The notes: generated from the letters alone by a model not told the origin. A stretch of 64,000 bases of DNA from Acidiferrobacteraceae bacterium (GCA_002721105.1 PBJL01000030.1:6833-70832), one strand, 5' to 3'. Shown: positions 8,752-18,140, counted from the first letter of the stretch. Made by a program: numbers and translations.

Positions 8752-11037
8752 ATGGAAAGACTCCAAACTTTCATGGATTTCATCAGATCCAACCCCCGAT
8801 GGAATATCTTTGTCATAGCGATTACGACGTTAGCAATATCCGTTGACATTTTTTACCAGTCTAACGGGGCCGGAACTCTCGATTGGAATGACTGGCTATT
8901 TTGGGCAAAGCAAAACTACGAAAAAATCATTTCTAGTCAAAATCTATTTACCATGGTCATTAGTCCAGTTCAAGGTTTGTTTGGTTTGAGCTATCCACTC
9001 AATCCTTTTTTCAATCCCCTTTGGTTAATTGCTGTTTTGATCGACGAAACAACCACAGCCCATAGACTGACAACTGCTATTATTTTTGCACTCTTCGCTT
9101 CTATGATGACCACAATACTTTTTTCAAAAGTTGAAAACCTGTGGGTGCGATTATTAGTGCTTTTTCTGACTTTAAATATTTTTTTTCAAGATTTCTTACC
9201 TTTTGCTCACCTCGTGTTATACCCAAAAACAACCTTCTCATACTTTCGTTTGATGCCCCCACAAAACTTGCTTTTGGTAGAGGCATTGATTCTGTTCTAC
9301 TTTGCAACCAAACCAGGCTTAAACAAAGCAAATATCCTTATTGCAGTGGTAATTTCAGTAATTGGCATCATTAGTGATCCGTTCTACTTTTTCCTATATT
9401 TCACACCGATAGTACTGGTATTAGGGTTCTATTATTTACTTAACATAAAAAATCGTTGGAAAGAATCTTTATACTATCTGATAATCATATTTGCCTTATT
9501 TATCCTAGGAACTATTGAATACCCTCTACTTCTACAACAAAACATCGCAAGGACTGTATTTAACGACAGTCTGTTCCACTCCATTAAAGCTGTAAATACG
9601 TCGTCCTTTGTTTTTCAATCTCCTCAAAATATCATATACAGCGTCGTTATCCTAATCGGACTTGGTTATTTGGCTGCCAAGAAAAAAGATATGCTAGCGA
9701 TATCGATCCTGGGGATAAAAATTATATTTATCGTACTGGGAATAATCTATCTTACCGAATCTATTAATTTTAATTTCATGCCACCACTCCATGTGTTTGA
9801 AGTCTCACTGATCCCTCTATATTTCATTTTTGGAGCTAAAGGTATTGAAGCAATGCTGAATGATATAAATTTCTCATGGTCTATTAGACAATTTTTCGGA
9901 TTTCTGGTTTTAATGCTAGCACTTGGCTTCAGTATTTTAAAAATTGCCCATGCATTTACTGCTGAAAACAGAGCGCGCGATGTCATCAATCCTTATCCAC
10001 CGCCAACTCAACTTGTAATAGATGAACAGCTCCAAAAAAAGATGCGTGGCTCTATAAGTTTTGCGATTGGAACTGACGGTTCGGAATTTAACAAAATCAA
10101 TGGCCTGCCATCACGCTTCGGCATTGAAAATCGACTCTTCTTTCAAAATAATGAAGGAAATTATTTTTTCCAGCGATATGGTCGGACAACTTCGTTAATC
10201 AGTTATTGGCTAAACGGTCAACGCACATTAGAAGAAAACAACCACTTGACTAACCCTTTTTATGTCTATTTTTTTCGCAGTCTGTTTATGCGAGACAATG
10301 ATTACTATGGCACGAACGGAAATTATTTTACCCGCCCGCAAGTGCATCTATATCCCATGTTAGGTGTGCAATACTTGTTTTCTGATCAGCTGGCGCTCTT
10401 CGATAATACAGATAAGATTGTATTGGAAGATGACCGATTTTTTTTGTATACAGTTGATGACTTTAATTTTGGCCAATATTCGCCAACGCAATTTCATTAT
10501 GTAAGTGATGCGGAAAAGGCTGTCCAAATAATGAAGCAGACCAATTTTGATGCGACCAACTTTGCTATCGCTCATGATAAAGACAAGCATTTTCTTTCTA
10601 ATTACGAACTGGTGCCCTCACCAAATGGCGAAATAGACTATACGGCCAATGAAGTGATCTTTGAAGGAACATCTTCAGGTACTAGCCTTAATGTACTTCC
10701 GATATTATTTTCTAATTGTCTTGTAGCAGAAGGTGGTTATCGTCTGGTACGTGTAAATCTTATTTTGACCGGAATTGTTTTTGAGGGCGAGGTTAAAACA
10801 AAACTTGATTTCAAAGGACCGCCATTTAGGAATAAATGTTTGTCAAAGGATATTGCGGAAATTGATCAATTTGATCTAAGAAGAAAATATTTTCCATATC
10901 CTGAGACTTATGATAGAACAACTAAAAACTTGCTGCGCGACTACGTTATTGGGTTAATAGATTCATTTGGTCTATACAATCCACTGGTTGCCATAGGATG
11001 GAACTTAGATGAATGGGAAAAATGGAAGGCCAAATAG
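8752..11037 (+). CDS. Large polytopic membrane protein, unknown (GT-C-like layout)
   Basis: A 761 aa protein. Residues 1-420 contain about eleven hydrophobic helices; residues 420-761 are a soluble domain rich in Asp, Asn and aromatic residues. An acidic-aromatic stretch LDWNDWLFW follows the first helix (about residues 43-51), where GT-C glycosyltransferases and YfhO-like proteins carry their catalytic acidic residues. The layout therefore suggests a polyprenyl-phosphate-sugar-dependent transferase, but I recognise no family and no other glycan gene lies nearby. The start ATG has no strong ribosome binding site. It is followed 50 bases later by the ABM gene on the same strand. Confidence 0.5.
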   Translation: MERLQTFMDFIRSNPRWNIFVIAITTLAISVDIFYQSNGAGTLDWNDWLFWAKQNYEKIISSQNLFTMVISPVQGLFGLSYPLNPFFNPLWLIAVLIDETTTAHRLTTAIIFALFASMMTTILFSKVENLWVRLLVLFLTLNIFFQDFLPFAHLVLYPKTTFSYFRLMPPQNLLLVEALILFYFATKPGLNKANILIAVVISVIGIISDPFYFFLYFTPIVLVLGFYYLLNIKNRWKESLYYLIIIFALFILGTIEYPLLLQQNIARTVFNDSLFHSIKAVNTSSFVFQSPQNIIYSVVILIGLGYLAAKKKDMLAISILGIKIIFIVLGIIYLTESINFNFMPPLHVFEVSLIPLYFIFGAKGIEAMLNDINFSWSIRQFFGFLVLMLALGFSILKIAHAFTAENRARDVINPYPPPTQLVIDEQLQKKMRGSISFAIGTDGSEFNKINGLPSRFGIENRLFFQNNEGNYFFQRYGRTTSLISYWLNGQRTLEENNHLTNPFYVYFFRSLFMRDNDYYGTNGNYFTRPQVHLYPMLGVQYLFSDQLALFDNTDKIVLEDDRFFLYTVDDFNFGQYSPTQFHYVSDAEKAVQIMKQTNFDATNFAIAHDKDKHFLSNYELVPSPNGEIDYTANEVIFEGTSSGTSLNVLPILFSNCLVAEGGYRLVRVNLILTGIVFEGEVKTKLDFKGPPFRNKCLSKDIAEIDQFDLRRKYFPYPETYDRTTKNLLRDYVIGLIDSFGLYNPLVAIGWNLDEWEKWKAK

Positions 11038-11087
11038 CAGAAAGTAGACCCAAAGACGCTTATTTTAATAATTAAAGGAGGATAATC

Positions 11088-11393
11088 ATGTCAAACCCCA
11101 AACGAATAGTTCTTGTTGTAAATCTTGAAGTTAACGGTACTCATTTCGATAACTATTTAGAACAAATTAAGCTACATGCACACAACAGTGTTCAATTGGA
11201 ACGAAATTGCTTGCGCTTTGAGGTATTAGTCCCCGACGAATCGTTGAATAACATAATCCTTGTTGAAGTCTATGCGGATGATGAAGCATTGCAAACGCAT
11301 GCTAATTCTGAACACATGGCAAAGTACCGAACACTCACAGAGGGAATGGTGGCAAAAAGCACCATACATCGTTGCAGCGCTGCATATCCTTAA
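11088..11393 (+). CDS. ABM-domain protein (putative quinol monooxygenase)
   Basis: A 101 aa dimeric alpha-beta barrel of the antibiotic biosynthesis monooxygenase family (YgiN/LsrG-like). The order is beta strand IVLVVNLEV, helix FDNYLEQIKLHAHNSV, strand LRFEVLVPDES, strand IILVEVYAD and helix HANSEHMAKYRTL. These proteins act without metal or flavin on quinols or related compounds, and some are detoxifying. A very strong ribosome binding site (AAAGGAGG) precedes the ATG by 6-7 bases, suggesting high expression. It follows the membrane protein gene and meets a degenerate nuclease remnant tail to tail. Confidence 0.75.
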   Translation: MSNPKRIVLVVNLEVNGTHFDNYLEQIKLHAHNSVQLERNCLRFEVLVPDESLNNIILVEVYADDEALQTHANSEHMAKYRTLTEGMVAKSTIHRCSAAYP

Positions 11394-11399
11394 TTTTTA

Positions 11400-11607
11400 T
11401 TGCGAGATTGCTGATTCCCTCCCTACCCCAGTGCCAAATATATCCGTTTCGAGTGCATGTTTGATGTGATTCTGGAGTATCGATGCCACTTAGACGAATG
11501 CCCAGTGCTCCAATTTGGATCGTGTCAGCATCAATAACCTGAGCATATCCGGCAACATCTGGATAGATAGGACTTGAGAAAACCAATAAAAAACAACGAA
11601 ACTTCAC
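11400..11607 (-). pseudogene. Truncated thermonuclease (SNase-like) remnant
   Basis: The minus-strand frame starting at 11607 reads AGYAQVIDADTIQIGALGIR followed by LSGIDTPESHQTCT and WGREGISNLA. This is the N-terminal half of the SNase/TNase fold of secreted thermonucleases (pattern VIDGDTxxxxxxxxRLxGIDAPE...GR). The similarity stops near 11400 and the frame then runs as antisense through the 3' end of the ABM gene, so the C-terminal half with the second catalytic arginine is missing. It also lacks a convincing signal peptide. I read it as a gene cut off by rearrangement next to the ABM gene. A short functional peptide is less likely. Confidence 0.6.
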
Positions 11608-11619
11608 CCAAGCATTTGT

Positions 11620-12480
11620 TTATTTCCTAATGAAGTAATCAGAAACTATAGCCATAAAAATCAGCAATCCGCCAAAAATCGTTAACGTAGTTGGAATCTC
11701 CCCAATACCCCACCACACCCATATAGGGGCGAGCAACGGCTCCACTAAGGCCAACAACCCAACTTGTGCTGCCGGTACAAAACGTGCGCCAAGCACCATT
11801 AAGATGAATCCGAAGCCTATTTCAAAAACCCCTAGAAATAGTGAAATTGACAAATCGTTAAATGAAATATGGAAATCTGAAATAAAAAATATTGAAATTA
11901 GCGCCGTCACTAGTCCAGCGATACAAAGGGCGGGCAACATATGAACTTTTCGAGATCGTCGTATTAAAATTACGCTTACAGCATAGGAAACTGGAACCCA
12001 AAGTGCGATTAAATTTCCTAGCAAACGACCACCTGCTATCCCATTGACTACCATCAACATTAAACCAATCGTGGCAATCCCTATTGCAATCCATGTTCTC
12101 TTATGAACAGCTTCCTTTAGGATCCACCATCCCAGTACAGCAGCAAAAAGAGGTGCCGCACTAAAAACAAATAATGCATTAGCAACAGTTGTGTTTAAAA
12201 TTGCAAAGACAAAAGCAACAAATCCAGTTCCTTGAAAGAGCCCAAGGAGCACATCATTAATGCCTATTCTTGAGAAAGTCTCTCTGGCGCTAAAATCTTT
12301 CCTTAACACCATATAAATAAAAACTGTTGCTGTAAACGCTATAGCCCGGTAAAAAAGTATTTGCCAGCCATCGGCCTCGGCAATATACCGTAATCCCAAA
12401 CCAGAGATACTAAGACATAGACCTGATAAAACGAGCATAAATACCCCTTTCAGGTACATATTTCTATCATTAATAATCAT
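11620..12480 (-). CDS. EamA/DMT-family transporter
   Basis: A 286 aa inner-membrane protein with ten predicted helices made of two EamA repeats (about 10-140 and 150-284). It fits the drug/metabolite transporter superfamily, usually exporters of amino acids, nucleosides or other metabolites. The typical repeat ends are visible (VANALFVFSAAPLFAAVLGW in the first repeat and LALVEPLLAPIWVWW in the second). It lies 33 bases downstream of the MFS gene on the same strand and is probably cotranscribed with it. Substrate unknown; the context suggests a product or intermediate of the adjacent catabolic block. Confidence 0.8.
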   Translation of the reverse strand: MIINDRNMYLKGVFMLVLSGLCLSISGLGLRYIAEADGWQILFYRAIAFTATVFIYMVLRKDFSARETFSRIGINDVLLGLFQGTGFVAFVFAILNTTVANALFVFSAAPLFAAVLGWWILKEAVHKRTWIAIGIATIGLMLMVVNGIAGGRLLGNLIALWVPVSYAVSVILIRRSRKVHMLPALCIAGLVTALISIFFISDFHISFNDLSISLFLGVFEIGFGFILMVLGARFVPAAQVGLLALVEPLLAPIWVWWGIGEIPTTLTIFGGLLIFMAIVSDYFIRK

Positions 12481-12513
12481 TATTTAATCCTGTCCTCATC
12501 TCATATTTCACTT

Positions 12514-13779
12514 TTAGTCTAAATTGATTCGAGGCTTTTGCCTGACTGCAATAAAAATTAAACCGGTTGCTAACAAACAGTAGCTAGCAAAAGCCATACA
12601 GATAGCGTCTACGTTAACATTTAAATCCATCAAGCCACCCATTATGATTGGGCCTAACGCCGATCCAAACAGAGCAACCGGTGTCGCTAAGCTTCTTATA
12701 GCTCCAATGAATTCAACACCATACATCTCGGGCCAGAGTGCAGACATTGTTGGGTAGGAAAGACCGCTATTAATACCGAGTAGAAACATATAGAACACCA
12801 CTATCCACATCGAATCAGACAAACCGATAACAAGAAGTGCGGCAGCAATTGGAAGCAAAACAAAAGGGGCAATTCTAATCGCACAATACCTATCGATAAG
12901 TGGCCCAGTTAGTAATGTTACAAATAGGGTGACGATGGAATAGATAACATAATTTCCGGTAATCCAAGTATGTGACCAACCTTTTGCATCAGCAAGATTT
13001 ATATGATGAAAAAACATAGCTGTTACCACAATATCTGTAGCAATAAATCCGGGAAGCAGGAGATAGAAACGTCGATCTCTTAATACTTGTGTTCGATTCC
13101 ATGATTTTTTTTTCTGCATGGAATGATTTGTCTCACTTCTGAGCTTTTCTATATGGGCCTGATGTCGATTCGAATGTCCCTTTAATAACCACAAAACAAT
13201 TGGAACAACAAGACAACCGCAAATAATAGCTGCTCCCACGTAAGTCCATCGCCAGCCCACCATAGAGATTCCTAGGACAGCGATCAATGGCAACAGTGAA
13301 CCACCTACTGTTGCTCCCATCGACGATAAAGATATCGCTCGTCCCCGATCGCTTTCAAAATATCGTGACATAGTAGTGGTAGCTATATGCATTGCCAAAC
13401 TTTGGCCTGATTGACGCAAAAGGAAGATTGCAACAATGAGCATCAACATACTTGCTGTGATCAACATAAACATACATGAAACAGTTAAAAGCGCTAGTAC
13501 GAAAAGTGTGTAGCGCTGTAGCGAAAACTGGTCTATAAAAGCTCCGGACCAAGTTAAGAGAGCTGCGCTCAACACAGTCCCGATCATATAGATAGTTCCC
13601 CATTCTGTGTGACTCAAGTCGAATTCAGTTTGTATCTCCGGACCAAAAACACCAATGAAATAGGTCTGTCCAAAACTCGAGGCCAATGTCATAACAAAAC
13701 CAAAACCTATCAATCGAGGATGATTGGATACAAGTGAGATATATGACGTAAGTGGTATAAAACGAAAACTCCGCAACAT
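12514..13779 (-). CDS. MFS transporter
   Basis: A 421 aa major facilitator with twelve predicted helices in two halves joined by a basic cytoplasmic loop (about residues 203-228, KGHSNRHQAHIEKLRSE). The sequence GAFIDQFSLQRY after helix 2 and GPLIDRYCAIR after helix 8 are the MFS motif A positions. The layout resembles carboxylate-type MFS proteins (OxlT and monocarboxylate group), but this is only a weak hint. It is transcribed away from the M24 gene across a 130-base divergent region with a 10 bp inverted repeat, which suggests shared regulation. Confidence 0.8.
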   Translation of the reverse strand: MLRSFRFIPLTSYISLVSNHPRLIGFGFVMTLASSFGQTYFIGVFGPEIQTEFDLSHTEWGTIYMIGTVLSAALLTWSGAFIDQFSLQRYTLFVLALLTVSCMFMLITASMLMLIVAIFLLRQSGQSLAMHIATTTMSRYFESDRGRAISLSSMGATVGGSLLPLIAVLGISMVGWRWTYVGAAIICGCLVVPIVLWLLKGHSNRHQAHIEKLRSETNHSMQKKKSWNRTQVLRDRRFYLLLPGFIATDIVVTAMFFHHINLADAKGWSHTWITGNYVIYSIVTLFVTLLTGPLIDRYCAIRIAPFVLLPIAAALLVIGLSDSMWIVVFYMFLLGINSGLSYPTMSALWPEMYGVEFIGAIRSLATPVALFGSALGPIIMGGLMDLNVNVDAICMAFASYCLLATGLIFIAVRQKPRINLD

Positions 13780-13837
13780 TAAAATAGACCTATTCCTAAC
13801 TGCCAGTATTGTTCTTGGCTTCCTTTGATTGTTTTGG

Positions 13838-13889
13838 TATCTTAAACCCCATCTTTTAAAATTCCTAATTTTTTCCGGTGTTTAAGATA
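13838..13889. promoter_or_regulatory. Perfect inverted repeat in the divergent MFS / M24 promoter region
   Basis: TATCTTAAAC at 13838-13847 and GTTTAAGATA at 13880-13889 are exact complements separated by 32 bases, i.e. about four helical turns centre to centre. They lie between the two divergent starts (13779 and 13910). This layout fits a regulator binding two half-sites or looping between them. No regulator gene lies in the cluster. Confidence 0.5.
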
Positions 13890-13909
13890 GATACCGCAGA
13901 GGTAAAAAA

Positions 13910-15118
13910 ATGTACAGCAGCATTATCCCAATGGAAGACCGGCATAAAATTTATCGTGCACGCCAGAATCGCCTTCGTGAAATCATGTTATTACAACAAA
14001 TTCCCACGCTTCTTGTAACGGATCCAATCCATATTCGTTATGCGACAGGTGCTCGCAATATGCAAATTTGGAGTTCCCGAGAATCCTCGCGATTCCTTCT
14101 TTTATTAGCAGAAGGCCCGACATTTCTTTTTGAATATCCAGGTTACGAGCATCTTGCGGCTGGATTACCTACTCTTGATCAAATATTTACAGGTCAAGCA
14201 ATACCGTATGCCGGACCGGGAATAGATCCTCTACCTGATGCTCGTAAATGGGGTAGTTTAATCTCAGAGCTCATATATAAACATTCAGGCAGGGGGAGTC
14301 TTATCGCGGTAGATCGACTACCTTATCCCGCAATTGATGTATTGCGAGCAAATGGTTTTCTCCTCACATCAGCAGATGTGATAATGGGGATATCTCGAAG
14401 CATAAAAATGTCGGAAGAAATACCTGCTATTAGACTATCAATGGACGCAGTCGAAGAAGCAGTCCTAAAAATGGAGAATTTGATAAAACCAGGGATGACG
14501 GAAAATCAAATATGGGCTAATTTTCACCATGGCCTAATTGAGCGCGATGCCGAGTACGTCACCACGCGATTACTCGTAGGGGGAGAAAGGAGTTATCCTT
14601 ACTTCAGAGAATGTGGTGAATATTTTGTAACTGAGGGAAATCTGATCACATTCGATACGGATGCAATAGGCGTAGATGGTTACTCGGTAGACTTCTCTCG
14701 TACATTTCTATGTGGGAATTCACCTGCTAAATTGTGGCAGAAACAACTGTATCGTCTTGCATATGATCAACTCCAGCACAATGTCGGGTTATTTATTAAT
14801 GGCACTTCATTTGAGGAAATCGTTCGAAAAGCATGGCCAGTACCCGAGCAATATCAATCTACAAGTTATTATGTAATCGCTCATGGAATTGGCATGTCAG
14901 GAGAATATCCAGCAATTCCACACTCGTTTAACCCAAATGCCCGAATACCACAAGGAAATCTAAACCCAGGAATGACACTGTGTGTGGAAAGTTACATTGG
15001 GTCATCTGATCATCAGCAAGGTGTCAAATTAGAAGAACACATACTAATAACTGAAAATACGCCAGAAATATTGTCTAAATACAACTATGATGAAAGATTA
15101 CTAGTTCAATATCACTAG
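13910..15118 (+). CDS. M24-family metalloenzyme, DddP-like, not a typical DMSP lyase
   Basis: A 402 aa pita-bread-fold protein: creatinase N-domain (about 15-165) and M24 domain (about 175-400). Asp249, Asp251, Asp261, His325, Glu360 and Glu375 are spaced 2, 10, 64, 35 and 15 residues apart. This is exactly the spacing I recall for the metal ligands of the DMSP lyase DddP (D295, D297, D307, H371, E406, E421). DPIHIRYATGARNMQIW at 38-54 and Tyr320 also match DddP. However the residue six after the histidine, which I recall as the catalytic aspartate (D377), is Gly331 here. The protein is also shorter at the N terminus. It probably acts on another small solute. AGAGG precedes the start; potABC follow on the same strand. 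Confidence 0.75.
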   Translation: MYSSIIPMEDRHKIYRARQNRLREIMLLQQIPTLLVTDPIHIRYATGARNMQIWSSRESSRFLLLLAEGPTFLFEYPGYEHLAAGLPTLDQIFTGQAIPYAGPGIDPLPDARKWGSLISELIYKHSGRGSLIAVDRLPYPAIDVLRANGFLLTSADVIMGISRSIKMSEEIPAIRLSMDAVEEAVLKMENLIKPGMTENQIWANFHHGLIERDAEYVTTRLLVGGERSYPYFRECGEYFVTEGNLITFDTDAIGVDGYSVDFSRTFLCGNSPAKLWQKQLYRLAYDQLQHNVGLFINGTSFEEIVRKAWPVPEQYQSTSYYVIAHGIGMSGEYPAIPHSFNPNARIPQGNLNPGMTLCVESYIGSSDHQQGVKLEEHILITENTPEILSKYNYDERLLVQYH

Positions 15119-15255
15119 TTAAATATTACTAAGGAAAGGCAGTCTAAGGCTACTGCGCTCCTGGCTTTGACATAGTATGAATATAAACATTGTGCCCAAA
15201 ATACTATTTAACAAAGTAAAATAAAAAATTACCATTGGGTGGATCGGAAACAACA

Positions 15256-16353
15256 ATGAAAACTGTACTTGAAGTTAAACAGCTTTGTAAATCGTATCAA
15301 AAAAATGTCGTGGCTGCCCACAATGTATCCTTCTCTATTAGAGAAGGTGAATTTGTAACATTGCTTGGACCTTCAGGTTGCGGAAAAACAACCACTCTAC
15401 GGATGATAGCCGGTTTTGAGTTCCCAGATTCGGGACAAGTTATATTGGACGATCAAGAAGTGAGCAATCAGCCTCCCTACAAGAGGCCAGTCAACATGAT
15501 GTTCCAAGATTTTGCCCTATGGCCACATATGTCTGTTGAAAAAAATATTGGTTACGGACTAATGATTGCTGGAGAAAAAAAGACCGCTATTTCTGAAAAA
15601 GTTATGAAAGTATTGGACTTGGTAGATCTTAAACAAAAAGCGGCGAACTTTCCTCAAGAATTGTCGATCGGGCAAAAACAACGAATTGCACTTGCGCGCG
15701 CTATAGTAAATGAACCACGAATCTTACTCTTAGACGAGCCCATGTCTGCGTTGGATGCCAAACTAAGAGAAGCAATGCAGACTGAGCTTCGAGAGCTTCA
15801 GAAAAGCCTACAAATTACTTTTGTGATGGTAACCCATGATCAAACAGAAGCAATGAGAATGTCTGATCGAATCATTGTCATGAAAGCTGGAGAAGTTGAG
15901 CAAATAGGCACCCCCACTGAACTGTATGAAACCCCGAGATCGCCCTATGTTGCGGATTTTCTGGGGCAATCAAATATTCTTGTTGGGAAAATTAATAATC
16001 AGGCGGGAATCAACTATGCTGAAATTGCTAGCGGTCAATCACTTGCATTCGTTAATCGATTTGAACATATCCAAGACAAGACAAAGGTGATTATTTGTAT
16101 AAGGCCCGAAAAAATACAAATTGAACCGAAAAATAAGGAGAATCCAGACAAAGTCAACATTGTAACCGGAACGGTTGTAAATTCTGCATACAGTGGAAAC
16201 AGCATTCGTTATGTAATTGAAATTGATAAAAAAACAAGAATTACCGTAGACCAGCAATTAATGAGATCAATTGATAATTCTGACGTGGCGCAATTTGGCG
16301 ATAAAGTGGATTGCTTAATTCCACCTGACGCTATATCAGTTTTTTTTGAATAA
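15256..16353 (+). CDS. potA: Spermidine/putrescine-type ABC transporter ATPase
   Basis: ATPase of a polyamine/opine/betaine-type (POPT) importer. Walker A GPSGCGKTT, Q-loop, signature LSIGQKQRIALARAI (LSxGQ form), Walker B ILLLDEPMSALD and the switch histidine VTHDQTEA are all present, followed by a TOBE-like regulatory domain (about 240-365). The signature has LSIGQ where LSGGQ is usual. I start at ATG 15256; the open frame also allows TTG 15235, which adds seven residues. It forms an operon with two permease genes; the substrate-binding protein gene lies on the opposite strand at 22255-23331. Substrate is unproven. Confidence 0.9.
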   Translation: MKTVLEVKQLCKSYQKNVVAAHNVSFSIREGEFVTLLGPSGCGKTTTLRMIAGFEFPDSGQVILDDQEVSNQPPYKRPVNMMFQDFALWPHMSVEKNIGYGLMIAGEKKTAISEKVMKVLDLVDLKQKAANFPQELSIGQKQRIALARAIVNEPRILLLDEPMSALDAKLREAMQTELRELQKSLQITFVMVTHDQTEAMRMSDRIIVMKAGEVEQIGTPTELYETPRSPYVADFLGQSNILVGKINNQAGINYAEIASGQSLAFVNRFEHIQDKTKVIICIRPEKIQIEPKNKENPDKVNIVTGTVVNSAYSGNSIRYVIEIDKKTRITVDQQLMRSIDNSDVAQFGDKVDCLIPPDAISVFFE

Positions 16354-16380
16354 GACCAAAACTCACCGCCACATAATATT

Positions 16381-17250
16381 ATGGCTAATTACCTAAGGAA
16401 ACGTCTAATCTTTTGGTCTGTTGTTTCCGGTCCATTTATTTGGTGGGCTTTCGTTCTGTTAATTCCATATTTGATTATGTTTGCCCTGAGTTTTTACACT
16501 AGAAAATTTCCTTTTCATGTCCCGGACCTACAACTTGGAAATTATCTAACCTTAATTACTGATCCTCAATACTACACAGTTTTCGTTCGCACCATACGCG
16601 TCGCTTTTTCTGTCTCTATAGTATCGTTGCTTTTATCATTTCCACTCGCATATTTTTTAGCAAGAAAAATAAAATCAGTTAGGCTGCAACTTCTTCTCTA
16701 TGTTGCTACGATAATTCCTTTATGGGTCTCATACCTATTGCGAGCGTATACTTGGAAAACTATCCTTGGTAGCGAAGGAGTTCTCAATTCTTTCTTCATT
16801 TGGGCTGGATTTATTGAGGAACCGTTCGCATTCCTTTTGTATAACCAAGCTGCGATGATCATCACTATGTCCTATATTTTTATGCCATTTATGGTGATGC
16901 CCATTTACGCATCTTTAGAAAAAATTCCAGACAGCCTAATAAATGCATCAAAAGATCTTGGAGCTGGGCGTTTTACATCTTTTATTAGAATAACGTTCCC
17001 ACTCTCAATGCCTGGAGTTCTCGCAGGTTTCACATTAACTTTCTGCATGGCGTCAGGTGATTTTATTTCTCCCGTCTTAGTGGGCGGGCCTTATTCTAAT
17101 ATGATCGCAAACGTTGTAACTTCACAATTTGGATTGGCAATGAACTGGCCTTTAGGATCTGCTATCGCAGTGGTACTTCTATTTATCGTTTTATTAGTCA
17201 TTTCAGTATCAGATCGGTTTGAACGTACTGGTCGAGTCAATCTAAGCTAG
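16381..17250 (+). CDS. potB: ABC transporter permease, PotB type
   Basis: A 289 aa inner-membrane permease with six or seven predicted helices. The EAA loop that contacts the ATPase reads SLINASKDLGAGRFTSFIRI at about residues 185-204, with the conserved Gly. The N-terminal part KRLIFWSVVSGPFIWW fits the PotB/PotH group. It starts 27 bases after potA and is followed 21 bases later by the second permease, so the three genes form one transcript. Confidence 0.88.
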   Translation: MANYLRKRLIFWSVVSGPFIWWAFVLLIPYLIMFALSFYTRKFPFHVPDLQLGNYLTLITDPQYYTVFVRTIRVAFSVSIVSLLLSFPLAYFLARKIKSVRLQLLLYVATIIPLWVSYLLRAYTWKTILGSEGVLNSFFIWAGFIEEPFAFLLYNQAAMIITMSYIFMPFMVMPIYASLEKIPDSLINASKDLGAGRFTSFIRITFPLSMPGVLAGFTLTFCMASGDFISPVLVGGPYSNMIANVVTSQFGLAMNWPLGSAIAVVLLFIVLLVISVSDRFERTGRVNLS

Positions 17251-17271
17251 AACATCTGATAGGAATATATT

Positions 17272-18072
17272 TTGAAATTAAGATCTCGATTTAGATTCGA
17301 CTTTTGGAACACCGCGGTAGGGTTAATGGCATTCATAGCGTTTAGCTTCCTATACCTTCCAATTGCGACACTAATTTTGTTTAGTTTTAATAGCAACAAT
17401 ATTACTAAATTGCCTCTCACTGGCTGGACTCTCGACTGGTATGTTAAAGCGCTCACTAATCAAGACCTTTTAACAGCTCTATGGAATAGCGCAATCGTTG
17501 CTATTGCGACGGTAATCATTTGCCTAATTATTGGTGTACCCACAGCATTTGCACTTGATCGGTTTAATTTTCCAGGCAAAAAAATTTTTAGACGATTAGT
17601 ACTACTGCCAATTACGTTGCCTGGAATCATTACCGGTGTATCTATTCTTAGTTTTTTTTCTATGATCAACATACCATTAAGCCTCTGGACTGTGATCATT
17701 GGTCATGGTACAGCTTTTACTGCAATAGTGGTTACTAGCCTTTTTGCTCGTCTTCAACGTTTTGACCGAAGACTTGAGGAAGCGTCAGCCGATGCAGGTG
17801 CTCATCCATGGCAAACTTTTTTCTTCATTACGCTCCCAAACATACGGACAGCTCTAATCGGATCAGCGCTAATATCATTTACCCTTTCATTTGACGAGAT
17901 ACCCGTAACATTTTTTCTTACAGGTCGCGACAATACTCTACCTATGTACATTTGGTCTGTAGTTCGACGAGGAATTACGCCAGAAATAAATGCCATTGGC
18001 ACCATTATTGTCGTCTTCTCGATAGCAATAATATTTATATCCGTACTCATGATCAATGACGACAAAAAATAA
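17272..18072 (+). CDS. potC: ABC transporter permease, PotC type
   Basis: A 266 aa inner-membrane permease with six predicted helices. The EAA loop is RLEEASADAGAHPWQTFFFI near residues 168-187. The start is TTG at 17272, preceded by AGGA about nine bases upstream; the next ATG is 18 codons later and would cut into the first helix. The stop at 18072 is 68 bases from the convergent stop of the MutL-like gene. No clear terminator is seen between them. Confidence 0.88.
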   Translation: MKLRSRFRFDFWNTAVGLMAFIAFSFLYLPIATLILFSFNSNNITKLPLTGWTLDWYVKALTNQDLLTALWNSAIVAIATVIICLIIGVPTAFALDRFNFPGKKIFRRLVLLPITLPGIITGVSILSFFSMINIPLSLWTVIIGHGTAFTAIVVTSLFARLQRFDRRLEEASADAGAHPWQTFFFITLPNIRTALIGSALISFTLSFDEIPVTFFLTGRDNTLPMYIWSVVRRGITPEINAIGTIIVVFSIAIIFISVLMINDDKK

Positions 18073-18140
18073 TCAAATTACAAAATAGAGATAATAGCCG
18101 CTCATCAGCACCTAGCAAGTTTTCTATGTCGGAGTCCTAA

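Noticed and set aside
13910..15118. Annotation of the M24 protein as DMSP lyase DddP or as Xaa-Pro aminopeptidase
   Set aside because: The metal site fits DddP spacing, but the proposed catalytic Asp is Gly, and the overall pattern is not that of prolidases. I keep only the DddP-like family call.
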